A stretch of 64,000 nt of DNA, from NCBI RefSeq assembly GCF_004114955.1, contig NZ_CP030053.1, forward strand, positions 2,108,001 to 2,172,000, read 5' to 3'. How positions within the stretch are numbered: the first letter of the stretch is position 1; each line of letters opens with the position of its first letter. The translations under genes were made by a program, and so were the position numbers. Source of the stretch: Bradyrhizobium guangzhouense. GTDB taxonomy: Bacteria > Pseudomonadota > Alphaproteobacteria > Rhizobiales > Xanthobacteraceae. Shown here one piece after another: positions 35,275-45,251 of this stretch. The notes beneath the pieces are model-generated. The model was given only the letters and a program-made list of their open reading frames with translations. It had not been told where the DNA came from and ran no database searches.

Positions 35275-36219
35275 TTACTTGATGAAACTGGCGTCGAAGA
35301 GGTCCTCGACCTTCGGCGTCGATTTGATGATGCCCATTTCGAGCAGCAGCTCGGCCGCATCCTTGTTGAAGGCGAGGAAGTCGCCGGTGAAGAATTTCTG
35401 GTTCGCGGCCTTGTCCTGCCAGCGCAGATACTTCGCCGAATTGCCGAACTGCTCGCCGGTCTGCTTCACGTCGGCGCCCATGATCTCGTAGGACTTGGCC
35501 TGGTCCTTGGCGATCATGTCGAGCGATTCGAAATAGCTGTCGGCCAGCGCCTGCGCCGCCTTCGGGTTCTCGCTCAGGAACTTCGGCGTGCAGCCGAACG
35601 TGTCCATCACGATCGGATAGTCCAACGTGGTCGCGATGATCTTGCCCTTGTCGGGCGCAGCGCGCACGGTCGACAGGTAAGGCTCATAGGTCATCGCGGC
35701 ATCGTTCTGGCCGGAGACGAAGGCCTGCGCGGCGGCGGCCGGCTCGAGGTTGACGACGGTGACGTCCTTCACCGTGAGGCCGTTCTTCTTCAGCATCCAG
35801 GCCAGCGCGAAATAGGGCGAGGTGCCGGGCGCGGAGGCGGCCACCGTCTTGCCCTTCAGATCCTTGATCGACGTGACGTCGTTGCGCACGGCCATGCCGT
35901 CGGCGCCGTAGCTCTTGTCGAGCTGGAAGATCTGCTTGGTAGCGACACCGTTGGCATTCCAGGAGATCCAGGTCTCGACCGTGGTCGCCGCGCACTGCAC
36001 GTCGCCGGAGGCGATGGCGAGGTGGCGGTCCTTCTGCGGGATCTTTTTGATCGTGACGTCGAGGCCGTGCTTCCTGAAGATGCCGGCTTCCTTTGCCAGC
36101 GTCAGCGGTGCAAAGCCGGTCCATCCGGAGATGCCGATGCCGACCTTGACGTCGTCGGCGAGCGCGGGAGTGGCGGCCGCGAGCGCAATGATTGTCGCAA
36201 AAACTGTCGAACTACGCAT
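35275..36219 (-). CDS. Periplasmic substrate-binding protein, NitT/TauT type
   Basis: This 314-residue protein has a cleavable signal peptide (residues 1-21, ending TPALADD). The mature part follows the SsuA/TauA/NMT1 fold: VGIGISGWTGFAPLTLAKEAG, split as VGIGISGWTGF and LTLAKEAG, then a hinge, QKDRHLAIASGDVQ, and the KGKTVAASAPGTSPYFAL segment. It supplies ligand to the permease 64 bases downstream. Family members bind sulfonates, nitrate or pyrimidines. Ligand here is unknown, and hut context points to histidine or urocanate. Confidence 0.9.
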   Translation of the reverse strand: MRSSTVFATIIALAAATPALADDVKVGIGISGWTGFAPLTLAKEAGIFRKHGLDVTIKKIPQKDRHLAIASGDVQCAATTVETWISWNANGVATKQIFQLDKSYGADGMAVRNDVTSIKDLKGKTVAASAPGTSPYFALAWMLKKNGLTVKDVTVVNLEPAAAAQAFVSGQNDAAMTYEPYLSTVRAAPDKGKIIATTLDYPIVMDTFGCTPKFLSENPKAAQALADSYFESLDMIAKDQAKSYEIMGADVKQTGEQFGNSAKYLRWQDKAANQKFFTGDFLAFNKDAAELLLEMGIIKSTPKVEDLFDASFIK

Positions 36220-36302
36220 GATTGTCGTCCTCTTGCCCAGATGGTTTGACGTCCTGTCGATCTCTGCGGAAACGTTGCACGATTTGTGCCGACATTGTTC
36301 GC

Positions 36303-37031
36303 TCAACCTCCCTTGAATCGCGCGACAAGGCGGTGAGAGTCGCCGGGATAGAGCAGGCGCACCGCGGTGATTGTGCGCGCGCTACGCCAGGTATAGCGGT
36401 CGATCACGAGACAGGGCGCGCCGACGGCGATGTCGAGCGCCTCAGCCGTGCGATCATCAGCAACGATGGCGCTGATCGTATGCTCGGCTTCCGTCCATGG
36501 AACGTGATGAAGCAGCCATGAGCCGGGCGGCTCGCGCGAGAAATCTGCGGTCGCCGCGGATGGCACGGATGACAGATCGATCAGCCGATCCTCGACGGCG
36601 AACGGCACGTTGTCGGCGCTGTGGCGGCAAGAGATTGCGACCACCTTGCCGGCTTTCTTGACGCCGAGACGCTCGCGGTCTGCAGCGGTTGCCGCGCGCA
36701 GTTTGCGGCTGATCAGCTCGTAACCATAATTGCGGCCGAGCGCGGTAATCTCAGCGCGCATGTCGGCGATCTTGAGCACTGCTGATTGATGCTGCGGCCG
36801 GCGCACGAACGAGCCGGCGCGGCGCCGCCGCTCGATCAGATCGGCCTGGGCGAGTTCCGACAGCGCCTTGTTCACCGTCATGCGCGAGCAGCCGTAGCGC
36901 GCGACCAGCTCGTGCTCGAACGGAATGCGATGGCCGGGCGGCCATTCGCCGGTCAGGATGCGTTTTTCGATGTCCGCGCGAATGCGCTTGTAGAGCGTCG
37001 GCTTGTCGGCGCTATCTGTGGCAAGGCTCAT
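36303..37031 (-). CDS. hutC: HutC, GntR-family repressor of histidine utilisation
   Basis: This 242-residue regulator has an N-terminal winged helix (about residues 12-78, with HRIPFEHELVARYGCSRMTV and NKALSELAQADLIERRRRAG) and a C-terminal UTRA effector domain (about 95-235). HutC proteins bind urocanate and release the hut operator. The stop of hutF overlaps its start by four bases. A perfect palindrome at 38425-38444 in the hutF-hutI gap is its likely operator, and autoregulation is expected since hutC is in the leftward operon. Confidence 0.92.
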   Translation of the reverse strand: MSLATDSADKPTLYKRIRADIEKRILTGEWPPGHRIPFEHELVARYGCSRMTVNKALSELAQADLIERRRRAGSFVRRPQHQSAVLKIADMRAEITALGRNYGYELISRKLRAATAADRERLGVKKAGKVVAISCRHSADNVPFAVEDRLIDLSSVPSAATADFSREPPGSWLLHHVPWTEAEHTISAIVADDRTAEALDIAVGAPCLVIDRYTWRSARTITAVRLLYPGDSHRLVARFKGG

Positions 37032-38386
37032 GCGACGAGCCTTCGCATCGCGGCGTTGAAGCGCTGACGCGCGGATTGGCGCGATTTGTGCCGGCCACCT
37101 TCAACAACCTTGTTGCCGCCGGCCCAGACGCAATCGATCGCGCCGCTTCCTGCCGCGAAGATCCAGCCGTCGATGACGGCGTCGCGCGTGCGTCCCGCCA
37201 GCGAGGGATGCGTGGCGTCGAGGGTGACGATGTCGGCGCGCGCGCCAGGGATGAGGCCGACTGTCGCTTGCGCCAGCGCCCGGGTGCCGCCTGCAAGGGC
37301 CGCGTCGAACAGCGCCCGACCGGTCGAACGGCCGGCTCCGCCCGAGAGCACGTTGCGCGCGCGATGCTTGAGCCGCTGGCCATATTCGAGTTGACGCAGC
37401 TCGTCCGCAGCGCCGACCAGCACGTTGGAATCGGTCCCGACGCCGAACGAACCGCCGGCGTCGAGAAATTCTCGTGCCGGAAAGATGCCATCGCCGAGGC
37501 TCGCTTCGGTCACAGGGCAGAGTCCCGCGACCGCGCCGGTGCTGGCGAATGCGCTGACTTCCCGGTCCGTCATGTGCGTCGCGTGAATGAGGCACCAGCG
37601 CTCGTCGACTGGCGCGTGCTCCAGCAGCCATTGGACTGGACGCTGGCCCGACCAGGCCAGGCAATCCTCGACCTCTTTCACCTGCTCCGCGGCGTGAATA
37701 TGCACGGGGCCGCCATTGGCGAGCGGAATGATCGCCGCGAGCTCGTCCGGCGCCACCGCGCGCAGGCTGTGCGGGGCGATGCCGATATTCGCGCCTGGCA
37801 GGTTTGCGATCGCCCTGCGCGAGGCCGCCATCAACTTGGCGAACTGATCGACAGAGCAGAGGAAGCGACGCTGGCCCCCATGCGGCGCAGCACCGCCAAA
37901 GGAGCCATGCGCATAAAAACTCGGCAGCAGCGTCAGGCCGATGCCGGAGGCGTCGGCAGCTTGGGCGATGCGCACCGCCATTTCGGCGGGGTCAGCGTAG
38001 TGCGAGCCGTCGCGATCATGATGCAGATAATGGAATTCGCCGACGCGGGTAAAACCCTGCTCCAGCATCTCGACATAGAGCAGTGTCGCGACGGCGGCGA
38101 CGTCGTCAGGCGTCATCGCCAGCGCGAAACGGTACATCGTCTCGCGCCAGGTCCAGAACGTGTCGGCGCTGTCGCCGCGCTGCTCCGCAAGTCCCGCCAT
38201 TCCGCGCTGAAACGCGTGGCTGTGCAGGCTCGCCAGTCCCGGAAGCGCGATGGCGTGGCGTTCATGGTCCGCCGCGGGCGCGACATCGGGCGTCACCTCT
38301 GCGATCGCGCCGGCGGTGATCACCACCTGCACGTCATTGGCCCAGCTCGAAGGCAGGAGCGCGGAGGCGAAATGCAGACGGGTCAT
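37028..38386 (-). CDS. hutF: HutF, formimidoylglutamate deiminase
   Basis: This 452-residue amidohydrolase converts N-formimino-L-glutamate to N-formyl-L-glutamate and ammonia. The metal motif is SLHSHAFQRGMAG near residue 52, followed by GEFHYLHHDRDG, HIHAAEQVKEVEDC, LIHATHMTD and GTDSNV, as expected for HutF and its relatives. It shows that this organism uses the five-step histidine route instead of HutG-type formiminoglutamase. It heads the leftward arm of the cluster and overlaps hutC. Confidence 0.93.
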   Translation of the reverse strand: MTRLHFASALLPSSWANDVQVVITAGAIAEVTPDVAPAADHERHAIALPGLASLHSHAFQRGMAGLAEQRGDSADTFWTWRETMYRFALAMTPDDVAAVATLLYVEMLEQGFTRVGEFHYLHHDRDGSHYADPAEMAVRIAQAADASGIGLTLLPSFYAHGSFGGAAPHGGQRRFLCSVDQFAKLMAASRRAIANLPGANIGIAPHSLRAVAPDELAAIIPLANGGPVHIHAAEQVKEVEDCLAWSGQRPVQWLLEHAPVDERWCLIHATHMTDREVSAFASTGAVAGLCPVTEASLGDGIFPAREFLDAGGSFGVGTDSNVLVGAADELRQLEYGQRLKHRARNVLSGGAGRSTGRALFDAALAGGTRALAQATVGLIPGARADIVTLDATHPSLAGRTRDAVIDGWIFAAGSGAIDCVWAGGNKVVEGGRHKSRQSARQRFNAAMRRLVA

Positions 38387-38424
38387 GATTGATTACACGC
38401 CGGCTGGACAGAACCGCGTTACGA

Positions 38425-38444
38425 TTATATGTCTAGACATATAA
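38425..38444. promoter_or_regulatory. Perfect palindrome, likely HutC operator
   Basis: TTATATGTCTAGACATATAA is a 20-base perfect inverted repeat in the 101-base gap between divergent hutF and hutI. The core TGTCTAGACA resembles GntR/HutC sites of the TGTA-N2-TACA type. It could repress both arms. Confidence 0.75.
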
Positions 38445-38487
38445 GTCAAGCATCCCAGGGCGCAGGGACTTCGCGGGAGGCAGTGGC

Positions 38488-39702
38488 ATGGCAGAGCGCT
38501 TCGACCGGATCTGGCATAACGCCCGGCTCGCCACCATGCGGGCCGACCGTCCCGATCTCGGCGAGATCGACCGCGGCGTGATTGCCACGCGCGGCGGCCA
38601 CATCGCTTATGCTGGCGCTGCGGCGGATTTTCCCGGCGATGCCGACGCCATCCAGTGGATCGATTGCGAGGGGCGCTGGATCACGCCGGGGCTCGTCGAT
38701 TGCCACACTCACCTCGTCTATGGCGGCAACCGCGCGCATGAGTTCGAGCTGCGCCTGAAGGGCGCAAGCTACGAGGAGATTGCGCGCGCCGGCGGCGGGA
38801 TCGTTTCCACTGTGGCCGCAACGCGCAAGGCGAGTGAGGCCGAACTGATCGCAAGTGCCTTGCCGCGGCTGGATGCGTTGATCGGCGAGGGCGCAACCAC
38901 GGTCGAGATCAAGTCCGGCTACGGTCTCGATACCGAGACCGAGATGCGGCAGCTTTCTGCTGCGCGTAGCCTTGGCCGTCAGCGGAAGGTTGCGATCCGC
39001 ACCTCCTTCCTCGGCGCGCATGCATTGCCGGTGGAAGCCGGTGGTGACAAGGATCGTTATATCGGCCTCGTCTGTGAGGAGATGCTGCCGGCTATCGCAA
39101 AGGCCGGGTTGGCCGATGCGGTCGACGCCTTCATGGAGGGCATCGCGTTTTCGGCCGAGCAGACGGCACGGGTGTTCGAGGCGGCGAGAGGGCTGGGTCT
39201 GCCGGTGAAGTTGCACGCCGATCAACTCTCGAATCTCGGCGGCGCCGCGCTCGCCGCGAAATTCTCCGCGCTGTCGGCCGACCATCTCGAGCACACGGAT
39301 GAGACCGGGGCCGCCGCAATGGCAAAAGCCGGAACGGTGGCGGTGTTGCTGCCTGGCGCGTTCTACTTCATTCGTGAAACGCAAAAGCCGCCGGTCGAGA
39401 CCTTCCGCAGGCACGGCGTTGCCATGGCGCTTGCGACCGACTGCAATCCCGGCAGCTCGCCTTTGACCTCGCTGCTGCTCGCCATGAACATGGGCGCGAC
39501 GCTGTTCCGGATGAACGTCGCCGAATGCCTCACCGGGACCACGCGCGAAGGCGCGCGGGCGCTTGGCGTCCTTGGTGAGACCGGCACGCTCGAAGCCGGA
39601 AAATGGTGTGACCTCGCGATCTGGGACATCGAGCGGCCCGCCGAGCTGGTCTACCGCATCGGCTTCAATCCGCTGCATCGACGGGTGTGGAGGGGCCAGT
39701 GA
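38488..39702 (+). CDS. hutI: HutI, imidazolonepropionase
   Basis: This 404-residue amidohydrolase opens imidazolonepropionate to N-formiminoglutamate. The metal motif is [14 protein letters not shown] (about residue 70). Later ligands are in [20 protein letters not shown] and [10 protein letters not shown]. Length and order match the family. The stop overlaps the hutH start (GTGA), so translation is coupled. The ATG at 38488 follows CGGGAGG. Confidence 0.95.
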   Translation: MAERFDRIWHNARLATMRADRPDLGEIDRGVIATRGGHIAYAGAAADFPGDADAIQWIDCEGRWITPGLVDCHTHLVYGGNRAHEFELRLKGASYEEIARAGGGIVSTVAATRKASEAELIASALPRLDALIGEGATTVEIKSGYGLDTETEMRQLSAARSLGRQRKVAIRTSFLGAHALPVEAGGDKDRYIGLVCEEMLPAIAKAGLADAVDAFMEGIAFSAEQTARVFEAARGLGLPVKLHADQLSNLGGAALAAKFSALSADHLEHTDETGAAAMAKAGTVAVLLPGAFYFIRETQKPPVETFRRHGVAMALATDCNPGSSPLTSLLLAMNMGATLFRMNVAECLTGTTREGARALGVLGETGTLEAGKWCDLAIWDIERPAELVYRIGFNPLHRRVWRGQ

Positions 39703-41258
39703 CCGGGCAGGGCACAGCGATCGTCGTCAGGCCGGGATCGGTGAGCTTTGACGATCTCGCGCGCGTGCTTGCGGGTGCTGCTGCGGTGCTCGATCCATCG
39801 TTCTGGTCGCGCGTCGAGGCGGCCGCGGAGATCGTTGCAAAGGCGGCGCTCGGCGCCGCGCCCGTTTACGGGATCAACACCGGCTTCGGGAAGCTGGCCT
39901 CGAAACGCATTCCGCCTGACCAGACCGCATTGCTCCAACGCAACCTCATCGTCTCGCATTGCTGCGGCGTCGGGCCGGCCGCGCCCGAGCCGATCGTGCG
40001 GCTGATGATGGCCCTCAAGATCATCTCGCTCGGGCGCGGCGCGTCCGGCGTGCGCCGCGAGGTGATCGAGCAATTACAGGCCATGCTGGCCCACGGCATC
40101 TATCCGCTGGTGCCGCAGCAGGGCTCGGTCGGTGCCTCGGGCGACCTCGCGCCACTCGCGCATATGACCGCCGTGATGATCGGCGAGGGGCAGGCTATCG
40201 TCGACGGGAAGATCGTCTCCGGCAGCGAGGCGCTTGCTGCGGCCGACCTTGCGCCGCTGACCCTCGGTCCCAAGGAGGGGCTCGCGCTGATCAACGGCAC
40301 GCAGTTCTCGACGGCCTATGCCATCTCAGGCGTACTGCGCGCATTTCGACTCGCGCGCGCGGCATTGGTCTCCGGTGCGCTGTCGGTCGATGCCGCCATG
40401 GCTTCGACCGCGCCGTTCCGGCCCGAGATCCAGGCGCTGCGCGGTCTTCGCGGCCAGATCGCCGCGGCCGCAACGCTGACGGCACTGCTCGACGGCAGCG
40501 ATATCCGCCTGTCGCATCTCGAAGGCGACGAGCGCGTGCAGGATCCCTATTGCCTGCGCTGCCAGCCACAGGTCGCGGGCGCCGCGCTCGATCTCATCAC
40601 CCAGGCCGCGCGCACGCTGATCGTCGAGGCCAATGCCGTCACCGACAATCCGCTGGTCCTGGTCGAGACCGGCGAGATCGTCTCCGGCGGCAATTTCCAC
40701 GCCGAGCCGGTGGCCTTTGCCGCCGATACGATCGCGCTCGCCTTGTCGGAGATCGGCGCCATCAGCGAGCGGCGCATCGCGACGCTGGTCGATCCCGCGC
40801 TCAACTTTGGCCTGCCGCCGTTCCTCACGCCGGATCCCGGCATCAATTCCGGCTTCATGATCGCCGAGGTGACGGCGGCCGCGCTCTACGCCGAGAACAA
40901 GCAGCGCGCCGCGGCCTGCTCGATCGACTCGACGCCGACCAGCGCCAACCAGGAGGACCATGTCTCGATGGCCGCGCATGCCGCGCGGCGCCTGTCCGAC
41001 ATGGCCGACAATCTCGCGTCCATCCTGGGTATCGAGCTTCTGGTCGCGGCCCAAGGCATCACGCTGCGCGCGCCGCACGCGACCAGCGCGCCGCTCGTGG
41101 CGGTCATCGACAAGCTTCGCGAGCACGTGCCTGCACTCGGTGCCGACCGCTACATGGCCGGCGATCTCGCCAAGGCCGCCGCGCTGATCGAAGCCGACGC
41201 TCTGCCGGCCGTCGCGCTCACTGCGCTCGCATCTGATCCGTTTCCAAGGCTTGACTAA
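39699..41258 (+). CDS. hutH: HutH, histidine ammonia-lyase
   Basis: This 519-residue enzyme removes ammonia from L-histidine to give urocanate. The MIO cofactor triad Ala146-Ser147-Gly148 lies in [13 protein letters not shown]. Other family blocks are [27 protein letters not shown] and [14 protein letters not shown]. The GTG at 39699 overlaps the hutI TGA by two codon positions (GTGA). A GTG 12 bases upstream is also open but less natural. Confidence 0.95.
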   Translation: MTGQGTAIVVRPGSVSFDDLARVLAGAAAVLDPSFWSRVEAAAEIVAKAALGAAPVYGINTGFGKLASKRIPPDQTALLQRNLIVSHCCGVGPAAPEPIVRLMMALKIISLGRGASGVRREVIEQLQAMLAHGIYPLVPQQGSVGASGDLAPLAHMTAVMIGEGQAIVDGKIVSGSEALAAADLAPLTLGPKEGLALINGTQFSTAYAISGVLRAFRLARAALVSGALSVDAAMASTAPFRPEIQALRGLRGQIAAAATLTALLDGSDIRLSHLEGDERVQDPYCLRCQPQVAGAALDLITQAARTLIVEANAVTDNPLVLVETGEIVSGGNFHAEPVAFAADTIALALSEIGAISERRIATLVDPALNFGLPPFLTPDPGINSGFMIAEVTAAALYAENKQRAAACSIDSTPTSANQEDHVSMAAHAARRLSDMADNLASILGIELLVAAQGITLRAPHATSAPLVAVIDKLREHVPALGADRYMAGDLAKAAALIEADALPAVALTALASDPFPRLD

Positions 41259-41270
41259 GGGGTTTTGCTC

Positions 41271-42941
41271 ATGAACCGCCGATTGGACAATGACCGCACC
41301 ATCCGCGCGCCTCGTGGCAGCGAAATCAGCGCCAAGAGCTGGCTGACGGAAGCACCGCTGCGCATGCTCATGAACAATCTCGACCCCGATGTCGCCGAGC
41401 GGCCGAGCGAGCTCGTCGTCTATGGCGGCATCGGCCGCGCCGCGCGCGATTGGGAGAGCTTCGACCGGATCACGAATGCGTTGCGCAAGCTCGAGAGCGA
41501 CCAGACCCTGCTGGTGCAATCCGGCAAGCCGGTCGGCATCTTCCGCACCCATGCCGATGCACCGCGCGTGCTGATCGCGAACTCCAACATCGTGCCGCAT
41601 TGGGCGACGCTCGATCATTTCAACGAGCTCGATCGCCAGGGCCTGATGATGTACGGCCAGATGACCGCGGGCTCCTGGATCTATATCGGGAGCCAGGGCA
41701 TCGTGCAGGGCACCTACGAGACCTTCGTCGAGGTCGGCCGTCGCCACTATGGCGGCAGCCTGGCCGGCAAATGGATTCTCACCGCCGGCCTCGGCGGCAT
41801 GGGTGGCGCGCAGCCGCTGGCGGCGACCATGGCCGGCGCCTCGATGCTCGCTGTCGAATGCCAGCCGAGCCGCATCGAGATGCGGCTGCGCACCGGCTAT
41901 CTCGACCGCCAGGCGGCAACGCTCGACGAAGCGCTGGCGATCATGGCGGACGCGGCCAAGTCGAAGAGGGCCGTCTCGGTCGGCCTGCTCGGCAATGCCT
42001 CCGAGATTTTTCCGGAGCTGGTGCGCCGCGGCGTCAAACCCGACATCGTCACCGACCAGACCAGCGCGCATGATCCGATCAACGGCTATTTGCCGAAGGG
42101 CTGGACTCTCGCTGATTGGGAGGCCAAGCGCGCCTCCGATCCGAAGGCCGTTGAGCGCGCCTCCAAGACATCGATGGTCGAGCACGTCCAGGCCATGCTG
42201 GATTTCCATGCGCAGGGAATCCCGACGCTCGATTACGGCAACAACATCCGCCAGATGGCGCAGGACATGGGTCTGACAAACGCCTTCGATTTTCCCGGCT
42301 TCGTGCCGGCCTATATCCGCCCGCTGTTCTGCCGCGGCGTCGGGCCGTTCCGCTGGGCTGCGCTGTCGGGCGACCCTGAAGACATCTTCAAGACCGACGC
42401 CAGGGTCAAGGAGCTGATGCCCGACGACAAGCATCTGCACAACTGGCTCGATATGGCCAGGGAGCGCATCAAGTTCCAGGGCCTGCCGGCGCGGATCTGC
42501 TGGGTTGGCCTCGGCGATCGCCATCGCCTCGGCCTTGCCTTCAACGAGATGGTGGCGCGCGGCGAGCTGAAGGCGCCCATCGTGATCGGTCGCGATCATC
42601 TCGACTCTGGCTCGGTGGCGAGCCCCAACCGCGAGACCGAGGCGATGAAGGACGGATCGGACGCGGTGTCCGACTGGCCGCTGCTGAACGCGCTGCTCAA
42701 TTGCGCCAGCGGGGCGACCTGGGTGTCGCTGCATCATGGCGGCGGTGTCGGCATCGGCTATTCCCAGCACGCCGGCATGGTGATCGTTGCCGACGGCACG
42801 CCGGAAGCGGCGAGGCGCATCGAGCGTGTGCTGTGGAACGATCCCGCCTCTGGCGTCATGCGCCATGCGGATGCGGGCTACGACATCGCGATCGACTGCG
42901 CCCGCGACAAGGGGCTCGATTTGCCGAGCCTTTCGAAGTAG
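41271..42941 (+). CDS. hutU: HutU, urocanate hydratase
   Basis: This 556-residue NAD-dependent hydratase turns urocanate into imidazolonepropionate. The length is standard. The coenzyme loop is [12 protein letters not shown] (near residue 175), and the catalytic-region Cys in [11 protein letters not shown] (near 350-360) is present, as is the conserved [17 protein letters not shown] block near 490. It starts at the ATG at 41271, 12 bases after hutH, and closes the rightward arm. It converges with the GGDEF-EAL gene at 18 bases. Confidence 0.95.
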   Translation: MNRRLDNDRTIRAPRGSEISAKSWLTEAPLRMLMNNLDPDVAERPSELVVYGGIGRAARDWESFDRITNALRKLESDQTLLVQSGKPVGIFRTHADAPRVLIANSNIVPHWATLDHFNELDRQGLMMYGQMTAGSWIYIGSQGIVQGTYETFVEVGRRHYGGSLAGKWILTAGLGGMGGAQPLAATMAGASMLAVECQPSRIEMRLRTGYLDRQAATLDEALAIMADAAKSKRAVSVGLLGNASEIFPELVRRGVKPDIVTDQTSAHDPINGYLPKGWTLADWEAKRASDPKAVERASKTSMVEHVQAMLDFHAQGIPTLDYGNNIRQMAQDMGLTNAFDFPGFVPAYIRPLFCRGVGPFRWAALSGDPEDIFKTDARVKELMPDDKHLHNWLDMARERIKFQGLPARICWVGLGDRHRLGLAFNEMVARGELKAPIVIGRDHLDSGSVASPNRETEAMKDGSDAVSDWPLLNALLNCASGATWVSLHHGGGVGIGYSQHAGMVIVADGTPEAARRIERVLWNDPASGVMRHADAGYDIAIDCARDKGLDLPSLSK

Positions 42942-42959
42942 CCAGGCAACCAGTCCGGC

Positions 42960-44966
42960 TCAGGCCACGACCTTGGCTGCGCCGTGGTCAAGCCGTTCGC
43001 GCTCCCTGGCGAGGTAGTCCTCGATCGCCGCGCCCGGCATGGGCTTTGCGAAATAATAGCCCTGCACGAAGTCGCAGCCGAGGCGGCGCAGGCTGTCGAG
43101 CTGGGCGCGGGTTTCGACACCTTCGACCACGCAGGCGATCTCCATGTCGTCGCACAGGCCCGTCAACGACTTGATGATCTTGTGGCTCACAGGATTGTCG
43201 TTGATGTCGGCGACGAAGCTGCGGTCGATCTTGAGCTTGTCCAGCGGCAGCCGGTGCACGTGGCTCAGCGACGAATAGCCGGTGCCGAAGTCATCTAGCG
43301 AAATGCCGCAGCCCATGGCCTTCAGCGCCGCGATCGACTGCTGCGCGCGCGCGAAGTCGAAGGTCACGGCCGTCTCGGTGATCTCGAAGTCGAGCCGGCG
43401 CGGCGGCACGCCGCTGTTTTCGATGATGGCGATCAGCGGCAGGATGCCGTCGGGCGAGCAGATGTCGTGGGCCGAGAGGTTGAACGACAGGCGGGTATGG
43501 TCCGGCCAGGTCCTGGCCGCCGCGAGCGCGCGCACCAGCAGCGCCTGCGTCAGCGGACGGATCAGGCCGATGCGCTCGGCGGCCGGGATGAAGTCGGCCG
43601 GCGAGACCCAGCCGAGGCGGGGGCTTTGCCAGCGCGCCAGCGCCTCGAAGCCCGCGGTATGCTCGCTCATGGCATCGACGATCGGCTGGAACACCAGGTC
43701 CATCTCGGCGCTGAAATCGGCCGTGCGCAGCAGGGTTTCGATCACGCCGCGGCTACGAATCTCGGCCTCGTGCTCGCTCGAGAAGATCACGGTGCGGCCG
43801 CGCAGATGGCGTTTGGCGTGGTAGAGCGAATAGTCCGCGCATTCATAGAGCGCTTCTGCCGTCGACGCCGAGCGCGGGTACAGCGCAAAACCGATCGAGC
43901 ACGACAGGCCGGTGTGGGCGGTGTCGAGCTGGTAGGGTAGCTTGACCTGCTCGCCGATGCGTTCACCGAGCCGCTCGAGATCGGCATCTTCGGGGTCGCC
44001 GCAGACGACGAGACCGAACTCGTCGCCGCCGAGGCGCGCGAACTCCACACGCTGCGGGCCGAAGCCCTCGCAGACCTCGCGGATGCGGCGTCCAGCCTCG
44101 ATCAGGACTCGGTCGCCGACCGAATGGCCGTAATTGTCGTTGATTGGCTTGAAGCCGTCGAGATCGATGATGCCGACTGCGACGCGCACGTGCCTGCGCT
44201 CGGCATCGTTGAAGGCGCTCGACAGCTCGGCGAAGAAGCGGCGGCGGTTCGGCAGCTCGGTGAGGGAATCCAGATTGGCGAGACAGAAGTTTTCGTCCGA
44301 CAGCGCCTGCGTCGCCGCCTGCTGAACCAGCAGCGATTTGCGGCTGGCGACGAGATCGGCGAAGTCGCGGTAATAGATGAACAGCACCGTTACCATCGCG
44401 CCGGAGACCAGGAGGTTGTTGACCGCAATCGCCTTCAGCGTCGGTTCGCCCGTCGCCCAGAAGAACAGCACATAGGGCACGTCGACGATCAGCGTCACGA
44501 TCAGCGCAGCCGAACGCAGATGCATCAGTGAGAAGATGCAACCGATCACGGTCACGGCCATGTAGAACGCGACCTGACTCCTGGCGAAGGGATCGCCGTA
44601 CGGATAGAGCGCGAACGACCAGGCGGTGAAGCCGGCGGCGATCGGCAGCGTCATCCAGTTCGTGGCGCGCAGATTGCGCAGGATGTCGGCATCGCTGCGC
44701 ACGAAATGGCGCTGGCGCAGCCACCAGAAGGTCCGAAGCGCGGCGAGCACCGTGAGCACGCCCGGCACGATCATCGTCAGCCAGTCCGGTGCGACGTTGA
44801 CGTAGGTATAGGCCACCGCGATCGTGTTGCTGATCAGGATGAAGTAGAGCAGCGGAATCTGCTTGGAGAAGGCGTCGAACTGCGCGCGCGTCAGGTCCGG
44901 ATCGTCGGAGACGCGAAACAGCTGCATCGCAGCGGCGAGGTAGGCCTTCAAATTGACGGCAGGCAT
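42960..44966 (-). CDS. GGDEF-EAL c-di-GMP signalling protein with membrane sensor domain
   Basis: This 668-residue protein has about six membrane segments in the first 220 residues, a GGDEF domain (GGDEF at 313-317, intact) and an EAL domain (EAL at 441-443, with DDFGTGYSS and KIDRSFVADI further on). Both active sites look complete, so it may make and break cyclic di-GMP. I start at the ATG at 44966 (MPAVNLKAYL); an ATG at 44993 is also in frame. The sensor part is not a named domain I recognise. No neighbour shows a specific role. Confidence 0.9.
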   Translation of the reverse strand: MPAVNLKAYLAAAMQLFRVSDDPDLTRAQFDAFSKQIPLLYFILISNTIAVAYTYVNVAPDWLTMIVPGVLTVLAALRTFWWLRQRHFVRSDADILRNLRATNWMTLPIAAGFTAWSFALYPYGDPFARSQVAFYMAVTVIGCIFSLMHLRSAALIVTLIVDVPYVLFFWATGEPTLKAIAVNNLLVSGAMVTVLFIYYRDFADLVASRKSLLVQQAATQALSDENFCLANLDSLTELPNRRRFFAELSSAFNDAERRHVRVAVGIIDLDGFKPINDNYGHSVGDRVLIEAGRRIREVCEGFGPQRVEFARLGGDEFGLVVCGDPEDADLERLGERIGEQVKLPYQLDTAHTGLSCSIGFALYPRSASTAEALYECADYSLYHAKRHLRGRTVIFSSEHEAEIRSRGVIETLLRTADFSAEMDLVFQPIVDAMSEHTAGFEALARWQSPRLGWVSPADFIPAAERIGLIRPLTQALLVRALAAARTWPDHTRLSFNLSAHDICSPDGILPLIAIIENSGVPPRRLDFEITETAVTFDFARAQQSIAALKAMGCGISLDDFGTGYSSLSHVHRLPLDKLKIDRSFVADINDNPVSHKIIKSLTGLCDDMEIACVVEGVETRAQLDSLRRLGCDFVQGYYFAKPMPGAAIEDYLARERERLDHGAAKVVA

Positions 44967-45251
44967 GGCAATACGCGCCCCAAATCCCTTCAAAAACGAA
45001 GTCGATCTTGCACGGCGGGAGTAAAGAGGGCGTTAGATTGGTTCCTTCCGGAACTCTAGTTGCGGTTGCGCGCCGTCGCGGAACGGGCAGCTCGCGTGCA
45101 TTGGTGAGAGACTGTTAAGGATGCGCGGCTGGCGCGGATGCCGTCTCGCGCCGCAGATCGTTGCAAACGATCGCGGCCACGTTCCGCTAACCATACAGGA
45201 CCCGGCCAGACATCCCGTCGCGGCGCGACGCTTTATCGCAGCGGAAAAGGA

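Noticed and set aside
40326..42866. Minus-strand open frame of 846 codons across hutH and hutU
   Set aside because: hutH and hutU are certain from their motifs. The antisense product has the low-complexity composition of a shadow frame.
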